Below are positions 57,396 to 64,000 of a stretch of DNA of 64,000 bases, one piece after another. Positions within the stretch are counted from its first letter, which is position 1, and each line of letters begins with the position of its first letter. Position numbers and translations under genes: made by a program. The notes beneath the pieces are model-generated. The model had not been told where the DNA came from, did not search any database, and worked only from the letters and a program-made list of their open reading frames with translations. Source of the DNA: Pseudeuparius sepicola (Eukaryota > Arthropoda > Insecta > Coleoptera > Anthribidae); assembly GCA_963920635.1 (NCBI GenBank), contig OY987299.1, forward strand, positions 115,693,373 through 115,757,372, given 5' to 3'.

Positions 57396-58074
57396 TGTGT
57401 TATTTTTAATGAATGATTGCTCTTAATTATACAAAAATTGAGGTAGTATGTATACAAATAACAAATGGTTTTGGGGATTCGAGGTTATAATTTATGACGT
57501 CACATACACATCTGTCAAAAGTCAAAGATCACCAAGGTTAGTTCTTCTTCTTCACTTCTTTGTATAACCTCTGCCCCGAGAGCAATTTAACCACTATGGG
57601 GCCTACGCCACCTCTTCGTTGGGACGGATATCTCCAGCTTTTGCTGTGTCCGCTCAACTTGGAAACTTGAACTGAACTAGTAAACATAAACACTGTCCAG
57701 ATAGATACATTCTATACTCTCCATGGAATCCTCTTGTGCTTCAAATCTTCCCTGTAACTATTCATAGGGGCGGACATGACCAGTGTCTGCTGCTGCGTCC
57801 GACTAACTTGATAACTTGAACAAATTTGATAGTTTCCTATCTCAATCCTTTCCTTACCAAACTAGTGTTTCGTGTTTCCATGTGTACCTTTCTCATACTT
57901 TTTTCAACGTTACACTCATTGCCATAAACCATCATCTGTTATATCACAGATTTTAATCGTTCATTTACAAAGTTTTTTCAATCCTTTCCTTCACAAGCTA
58001 ACAGTATCCATGCACGGTGCACGTGGATCCTTCTCATTTCTTAACCTTTGTGAATCCGTAATCCGTTAAAATCT
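57396..58074. other. Upstream region of the CWC25-like gene
   Basis: No exon with the expected N-terminal CWC25 motif was found on the minus strand. A gacgtcac CRE-like word is at about 57495-57502. The rest is unremarkable. Confidence 0.4.
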
Positions 58075-58082
58075 ACTGCATC

Positions 58083-58583
58083 CAGAGAAATGGAGTAGGG
58101 AGAACGCGCTTTGACCTACTGGGACCTATATATTTTGTGCTGGGCATCCTATTTCCAGGCAAATGTAATGTCCGGCATATTGTCCCCAGTTTGACGTTTG
58201 CAGTTTGTTTTCAGCGATAGTTGTTGTATTTTCAGCAGAGAAATGGTCAGTGTTTTTGGAAAATGTCGTGTGCAGTACCAAGCTGTAAAGGCCGCTCCAC
58301 ATTCGCGGCGCGAAACCCCGCGAAGAGGCGCGAACGTGAGTGTGGAGGTTGTCGGCTTTCGCGTGGTTTTCACGGCTTCACGTTCGCGCTTTCCGGTGTT
58401 CCCCGATCGGAGTCGGTTTTTTGTCCCGCGACAAATGAATAATTATAAGTCTAGGAGATCTCCGGGAGTATCATTTTTTCAGTAAGTTTAGTAAAGTTGT
58501 AGTAAAGTTGGTTTAATAGGGCCGCCACTTTTATTAGGCAGTTCGCGCAGCTTGTAACGGGTTCTACCTACTCCATTTCTCTG
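58083..58583 (+). mobile_element. Short P-like THAP element, copy 2, intact ends
   Basis: Terminal repeats CAGAGAAATGGAGTAGG and CCTACTCCATTTCTCTG are flanked by an exact 8-bp duplication ACTGCATC (58075-58082, 58584-58591). It contains the same THAP exon 1 as 29814 (starting at about 58262, MSCAVPSC). That exon is interrupted by a GC-rich insertion of about 150 bp (about 58288-58440: ggccgctccacattcgcggc...). CAGAG also fits hAT termini; the THAP exon favours P. Confidence 0.85.
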
Positions 58584-58644
58584 ACTGCATCTCCATCATC
58601 TTTACGGAAACAAACTTCATTACAACCACGGCCCTCGTAAAATA

Positions 58645-58689
58645 ACTGGACTCACGAATTCACGATACACTGTGTATCGTGACTGGACT
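58645..58689. repeat. Micro-palindromic insertion with 8-bp repeat ACTGGACT
   Basis: A 29-bp insert (58653-58681) contains the stem CACGATACAC/GTGTATCGTG and eight extra bases on the left, flanked by ACTGGACT at 58645-58652 and 58682-58689. Confidence 0.8.
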
Positions 58690-58737
58690 GCTTTTTTTTT
58701 CCCAATTCCAATTCAATATTAATTATTTGTCCCACTT

Positions 58738-59392
58738 ATATACCCCGATTACTGTAAGAAGTCCCGATTTTGTCAGATGACATTCTCCACAAAATCCCTA
58801 GGAATTTTCTGTTAACCATGGGTATAACATTGGTATATGTGTCTCAACCAGTTAATGACGTCACCCATTGAATTATGATGTGAAAAGTTACCCAAGTGAT
58901 ACGAAAAAAAAGAGCATAATAAAGTAAAAACCCTATTGCAATTACGATTATACTGCTATAAATAAAAATAACTATGACTACAACTCATTTTAATAATAAT
59001 TTCAAACGTCATGGAAACCTCAGACTAATGAATCATTAGTCTGAGATGGAAACACTTTTCATTTTGGTATTTTGTAATAATCAGTTGCTTTTGGCAGCGT
59101 CTATGGGAGGACTCAGGCAAATTTAGCTCGGTGTGTCAAAGTGACAGTGAAGGTTTTCCAGATCGTTCAAACTGGTTCAAACATTCGGTAATGAAAATAT
59201 TCGCGGGTTTTCTACGTTTCGTGAGTTTTACCGTCATCTGTGTTGTTTTTGTTCGTGTTACTTTTCGTGTTATTAGTGCAAATGGGCTCGTTACTGACCT
59301 GAACTTATGACCCGGTTGCATTGTTTGCTGCATTGATGCCAACTTAGGATATCGAAATTACCAATTGACAGTCCCAGTAAGGACTTATTAAA
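58738..59392 (-). repeat. 600-bp repeat, inverted partner of 38830-39440
   Basis: Inverted homologue of 38830-39440 including the 68-codon frame (59342-59136). It carries a micro-palindromic insertion at 59019-59045 that the other copy lacks. Confidence 0.75.
59011..59053. repeat. Micro-palindromic insertion with 8-bp repeat ATGGAAAC
   Basis: A 27-bp insert (59019-59045, stem CTCAGACTAATGA, one-base spacer) is flanked by ATGGAAAC on both sides. The homologous site near 39153-39166 has one uninterrupted ATGGAAAC (as gtttccat), which is the empty site. Confidence 0.93.
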
Positions 59393-59399
59393 GTATATA

Positions 59400-59515
59400 A
59401 AACAACCAGCACTACCACTCCCTATGGCGGAAAAATTCTGCGCACTTGTTCGCGCAGCCGCCATGTGGGAATAGATTCTGTCAAATTGATGCAGTGTCGG
59501 GGCGATTGGGCACAT
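59400..59515 (+). repeat. Dispersed repeat X, copy
   Basis: cgcgcagccgccatgtgggaat...gcagtgtcggggcgattgggca matches 21419-21478 and, inverted, 39836-39925. Confidence 0.7.
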
Positions 59516-59638
59516 ATAAAATACAAATATATAAGGGAAAGTTAAATGGACGACCTTGAACAATGTTATATTTCACACAACAACCACTTGTGGCGCTGTA
59601 GCTAGTTTATATTTGACAGATGTTAAATGTAAAGAAAT

Positions 59639-60240
59639 CATTGAGTTAGGATGGGGGGGGAGAAGCTGTCACGTGACCCAAAAGGGGTTCACCCATGATA
59701 TAATAATCATTGTATCATGGGGTTCACCCACGTGATAGACTACCAGAACAACGTCAATTTGTCGACTCGGTGCTAAAAGTGCATTAAAAGTGGCTAAAAG
59801 TGCAGTTTTCCTTGTTATTGCGAGCTATTCACCTCTGGAAATAAATATTCCATGTTCTGTACGTTGTTGCAGTAGCCAATTCTAACGTGGACAAAAAGAA
59901 ATTCAGAGGAATTACATTTCAGAGGTAATGTAAACAGTAGACAGAGCCGTATCAATATAATTTATAATATCCACTTTGGTACTTTATGAAAAGAAAAATA
60001 TTACATTTATAACTACTCTAGGTATGTATTTGACTGACTGACTGACTGACTAAACCCAGCTTTTGATTTCGTTGTTGTTAGTTTTCGTTTTTTTACATAT
60101 TTTATAATTTTACTAGGAATACTGTTTAATCAGACCCTGGAGTGGCTCACAGACTTAGCCACACCCCCTGAACCCCTTTGCTAATGCGACTTTGTAATGT
60201 AAAAAAAATGTCGTGACGCCTCCCCCATCCTGACTCAATG
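59639..60240 (-). mobile_element. Family B copy 2 (8-bp TSD)
   Basis: Terminal repeats CATTGAGTTAGGATGGGGG and CCCCCATCCTGACTCAATG are flanked by an exact 8-bp duplication AAAGAAAT (59631-59638, 60241-60248). It is inverted relative to 20442-20971. It contains a (GACT)n microsatellite at about 60032-60051 and a micro-palindromic insertion at 59695-59718. Confidence 0.92.
59684..59729. repeat. Micro-palindromic insertion with repeat GGGGTTCACCC
   Basis: A 24-bp AT-rich imperfect palindrome (59695-59718, stem ATGATA/TATCAT) lies between two copies of GGGGTTCACCC. Family B copy 1 has a single GGTGAACCC at the homologous place (about 20932-20940), so it is an insertion. Confidence 0.9.
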
Positions 60241-60329
60241 AAAGAAATCAATAAATTAGGTTAGAAAGTTAGGTTATATTTGGTGGTAATCTAAATGCAG
60301 AGTCGTCATGAAGTGTTATTTTTGATGCG

Positions 60330-61050
60330 AAAAACTTGTGATATCCTTTGTTGCAAATTTCCAAGAAGATATGAAGATATGGGAGTTATTACTGATACTG
60401 GTGCTGAGAATTTCAAGTTGGGGTTAGTAGTACTATTATTTGCTTTTTTTTTGTGAAATATTAAATATTTTGCTTACTTTCTTTCAGCTATAAACGATCG
60501 TTTAAGACTGGATGTAGAGGCTGCACCGACTGCACAGTTGATTTTGTTTCTCAACAAATTGTTTGATAGCCTCAATGCCAGGTGTTTTTTAACGAGGGAA
60601 GAGGTTGCTGTAGTGACATTGAGATTCCGGGATTTGTTAACATTTTAAAAAGAACTAGGTTTAGTGAAAATACCATTTTTTATATAGCAAGTTATGTGGC
60701 TAGTAAGTTAAAAACAATATTCATTAATGCTTGTGATACTTGTAAGTTGTAAGGCTAACCTAATGGCAAATGTTGGTACAAATCTCAGCTATTCAGAATT
60801 TGTTAATGTTCGTCAGTACGAGAATTGCAATTTGGTGAAAGCTGGACGGTTTTTTCACTTTGCCGTCAGACAAAGCACACCTCACTTGTTTTATTTGCTT
60901 CCAAGGTGGTGTTTTAAAAATAATATTTCAATATTGCTAAGTGTGGTACTTTCCGCCAATATAAATTTTTCTGATTTTAATTGTAAGACCCATAATAATT
61001 TAGGCACGAATGTTAAAAAATCTGATTATTCGATGTATTATTATATATAA
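60330..61050 (+). pseudogene. P-element transposase remnant
   Basis: Readable blocks in shifting frames resemble the core of P-element/THAP9-type transposases: AINDRLRLDVEAAPTAQLIL, FLNKLFDSLNARCFLTREE, then after frame breaks CKANLMANVGTNLSYSEFVN and NCNLVKAGRFFHFAVRQ. A possible intron with a TTTCAG acceptor sits at about 60423-60487. Multiple stops make it inactive, and no terminal repeats could be tied to it. It may be the remains of the autonomous partner of the THAP-only elements. Confidence 0.5.
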
Positions 61051-61744
61051 TTCGCCCGGGATAGATCCAATAAAGGTACTAGCCTATAAGAAAACCCGTA
61101 AGTAACTTAACTCATACCTATCATTCTTGTTTGTTTTAGGTATATTTAATTTGTATACCTAGCACTTTTTGTTTTATGCTTTCTATTTTGCATGCTTTTA
61201 TAGTTTTGTTTTTATAGTAGTGCATATTGCAACATTGTCAATGTGCTTTTTTGTATTTTTATAAATATGAATGTAATAAATGTGTAAATGAAGACAGTCG
61301 CTTCTTTGATTTCTTTACACAGCAATAAGAAACAGTGCAAATGCCACCACTGTATAATAAAACTGTTTATTAAAATGTCGAAGTGGTATGACGGCATCTA
61401 TAATATAAAAAGGTACCTATGTTATGTTCAAAAATTTTGTATATATATTTTATTAGTTGTAATCCAGGAATATTATTTTTATAGAAATGATTGTTAGGAC
61501 AATGATTTCTATAAAAATCCTGGATTACAGATAATTCTGGTTTAACAAAATAAAGCAAAAGGGCAGTCTGATCATTAATTTAAATTTCGCGCTAAAGATA
61601 ATACGCTGGCGACACCTAGTGCCCAATAAAAAAAGTACATTAATTTCCACAACACCCGTTGGAGGGCGCTACAAAAGTTCTCAGACGATAACATTGACGT
61701 TTCCCTTATATTGTGTATTTTATATGATTAGCTGTTCTTTTTTG
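61051..61744. other. Intergenic; one long hairpin
   Basis: A 70-bp hairpin (61459-61528) has arms gtaatccagg and cctggattac plus a second matching block atttctataaaaat. No gene is recognised. Confidence 0.5.
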
Positions 61745-62010
61745 GCTGTATGAGAGATATTACAGTGCCGTATTAGTGGAGTGTGCTTTTTTGTAAATTG
61801 TGCTTTTTGCTAGTATCTTTAAATAAAGAATCCCAGGAAGGAGGAAAAGTTGCTTGTGCTTACCACACATAATACTACTCTGTATTTCTGAATTGATTTT
61901 CCCGACTACACCTCTGACTTCTATTCCACCAATATGGCTCAAGGTCATTGAATTTGCGGACGATTTCTCAAAAGTAACTTATACTGCTGGTTGTTTTATA
62001 TGCTCTGCTT
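61745..62010 (-). repeat. Repeat Z, inverted copy
   Basis: 61745-61850 is the reverse complement of the ttcctgggattctttatttaaagatac block. 61870-62010 is a copy of the 125-bp unit ending gttgttttatatgctctg. Confidence 0.7.
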
Positions 62011-62364
62011 ATAGACTTTAGACTTAGACTATATAATATGTTCCATGTCCCACCGAAAGGTCGGCCATATTGGGCGCACACGTCATTGGCTGTTAGGTAT
62101 CCAATTACAACACGGAATTTTAGAGGGATATTTTAAATTTAAATCATGTCAAATGCACAAGGGCCGTGATTGTCGTGGTCAAATTGGTCAAATGTCATTT
62201 TGTGTTGCTAACACAAATTTCGTTTTTCCCCTACCCTAGAATACACACTAAATCCCTCAGATAAATAACCAAGGTTATTATTTCTGTGAGCTAAATCCCC
62301 TAGAATAGGCCCAATATGGCGGCTATGTAAGCGGACGCCAGTGCCCTCTGCCGGATGGCTTTTT

Positions 62365-63332
62365 CATGGGTTGCTGAGATATTTAAGAAAAACCGGATTT
62401 TTGAAAATTAGATTTTATTTTTTTCTGGCGCTATTTATATTGAAAAATAAATTATACTTTTTCATTGCAACTTTTTATGGACTACGTCATGGTATTTTTA
62501 GATTTTAGGGGCGACGTTTCCTTTTTGAGATAGAGGGATCATCTTCATTTTTTTTAATACGGACCTGGATTTTTTATTCCATATTTCGAAATAAATCGTT
62601 GTCCTGAGTACAACGATGTATCACACATACATATTTTTTCTCGTTTTGGCCGCCAAAATGCACATTTACTACGAAAAAAATTAATACGGTCCTGGACTAT
62701 GCATTTTTCTCTTTTTTTTCAAAGCTATTCCAATTATTATAACAGGTGATCATTTTTTTATGCCTACTGGATTAATTAAACTCTATGTTTGTCATATTTT
62801 GAAATTCTTTTTTATAGGTATTTTAGGTAAAATGCATTATTGTTAATAATTATTGTTGTCAGTTTCCTAAAGTATAAAAAAGAATTTAAAAATACGAAAA
62901 ACATAGAGTATAATTAATCCAGTAGGTATTAAAATAATGATCAACTGTTATAATTGGAATAGCTTTGAAAAAAAAAAGAGAAAAATGCATAGTCCAGGAC
63001 CGCATTAATTTTTTTCTTAGTAAATGTGCATTTTAGCAGCTAAAACTGGAAAAAATATGTATGTGTCATACATCGTTGTACTCAGGACAACGATTTATTT
63101 CGAAATATGGAATAAAAAATCCAGGTCCGTATTTAAAAAAATGAAGATGATCCCTCTATCTCAAAAACGAAACGTCGCCCCGAAAATATAAAAATACCAT
63201 GACATAGTCCAGAAAAAGTTGCAATGAAAAAGTATAATTTATTTTTCAATATTATCGCACATAGCGCCAGAAAAAAAATATCTAATTTTAAAAAATTAGG
63301 TTTTTCTTAAATATCTCAGCAACCCATGAAAA
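62365..63332. mobile_element. Large palindromic (foldback) element
   Basis: Two arms of nearly 480 bp are inverted copies, from catgggttgctgagatattt (62367) to aatatctcagcaacccatg (63310-63328), with the centre near 62850. Shared internal words include cgttgtcctgagtacaacg (itself a short hairpin) and ccaggtccgtat. There is no coding frame. A mariner-like end (tcaccctgta) near 63453 may belong to a flanking fragment. Confidence 0.8.
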
Positions 63333-64000
63333 TATTTTAACTTTCTCAACGGCATATTGTTAGGCGCCCAAAGGCGCAAGTTTGCCTCCATTTGACCGAC
63401 TTCGTATCTGTTACGGTTTCCGAGATCTCCATGTTGAGCACCGGAACTGAATCACCCTGTATAGAATGGTATATTTTTTGTATGTCACTTTTTGTGCATT
63501 TAAAATGATTCTGTAAATGCGCCACAGGCATTTTTTTAAGAAATGTTAAGGAAAATTACTTAAAATTAGTCTTAGGAAATCCCAATATCTTCAGATTTCC
63601 AAGCTGCAGTGAATATTTTCAAATGGTTTCGGCCCCGCCCTTTTAAATACGCTACTGACTGGATATGGATCACCCTGTACACGGGACTCGGAGGCGCGCG
63701 GCCAGTCAAAATCCATTGACGGTCAAAACGCAGGTCGCGTACTACGCCGCACCTATTCTGTGGCCGCACCGTTCGCACCCGCCTAGAGTCGGCCCTGGAG
63801 GAGTTAGACCAGTGGCTGTTGAAGTTGAAATAACTTTAAGGTTTAAAAAAACCTACTATTTTTAAATGTTTTTTTTTTATATAAAAAACTGAAATAGGTT
63901 TAAGTTGAACAAGTTTAACATATTAAATATTAATTATTATAATAGCTAAATATTACTTCTCGCATTTATACCTATCCCTTTTCTACCTATTCGATTTCTC
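63333..64000. other. Intergenic, transposon-end fragments
   Basis: Two isolated 'atcaccctgta' words (about 63450 and 63670) resemble mariner-type termini without partners. No gene is recognised to the window end. Confidence 0.4.

Overview
The window is AT-rich, intron-bearing animal DNA, almost certainly from an insect. Introns are often only 50-70 nt with GT-AG ends. The host genes have insect-type architectures, and the intergenic space is packed with cut-and-paste DNA transposons (mariner, P-like with THAP domains, hAT-like, MULE, Harbinger-type). No bacterial or viral gene organisation is seen. The order cannot be fixed from the sequence alone.

Four recognisable host genes are present. 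(1) 12086-13019 (+): the last two exons of an ankyrin-repeat/SOCS-box protein. (2) 30526-35986 (+): a complete four-exon akirin gene (178 aa), a nuclear cofactor for NF-kB-type immune transcription and chromatin remodelling. (3) 42277-53597 (+): a complete nine-exon EFHC1/2-like ciliary protein (758 aa, three DM10 domains). (4) 57395-55097 (-): a CWC25-like spliceosome factor whose conserved N-terminal segment is not found nearby. A short unassigned ORF lies at 37517-37801. These genes are unrelated and form no operon or pathway.

The rest is mainly mobile DNA. Left part (1-12000): a 5-bp-TSD element (1865-2987), a full mariner with long compound inverted repeats (5290-8397) and a 610-bp repeat with a flipped hairpin loop. 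Middle (13000-30200): a P-like THAP element (13455-15098), a MULE with 9-bp TSD (16983-19660) that contains a nested MITE, a cluster of 8-bp-TSD elements, a second mariner copy with a nested hAT element (22292-24268), and a 2.7-kb 9-bp-TSD element (24861-27533). The akirin and EFHC introns hold MITEs, foldback elements, a possible solo LTR and a mariner fragment. Right part (58000-64000): further copies of the same families, mostly inverted relative to those on the left, and a large palindrome.

The most unusual signal is a recurring class of tiny palindromic insertions. They are 21-31 bp long, each flanked by a 7-11 bp direct repeat. At least ten occur in the window, and three can be checked against an uninterrupted paralogous copy in the same window. 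One carries exactly the terminal inverted repeat, and the same 9-bp duplication length, of the 2.7-kb element at 24861-27533. They look like excision scars, or the extreme end of internal deletion, of several DNA transposon families.
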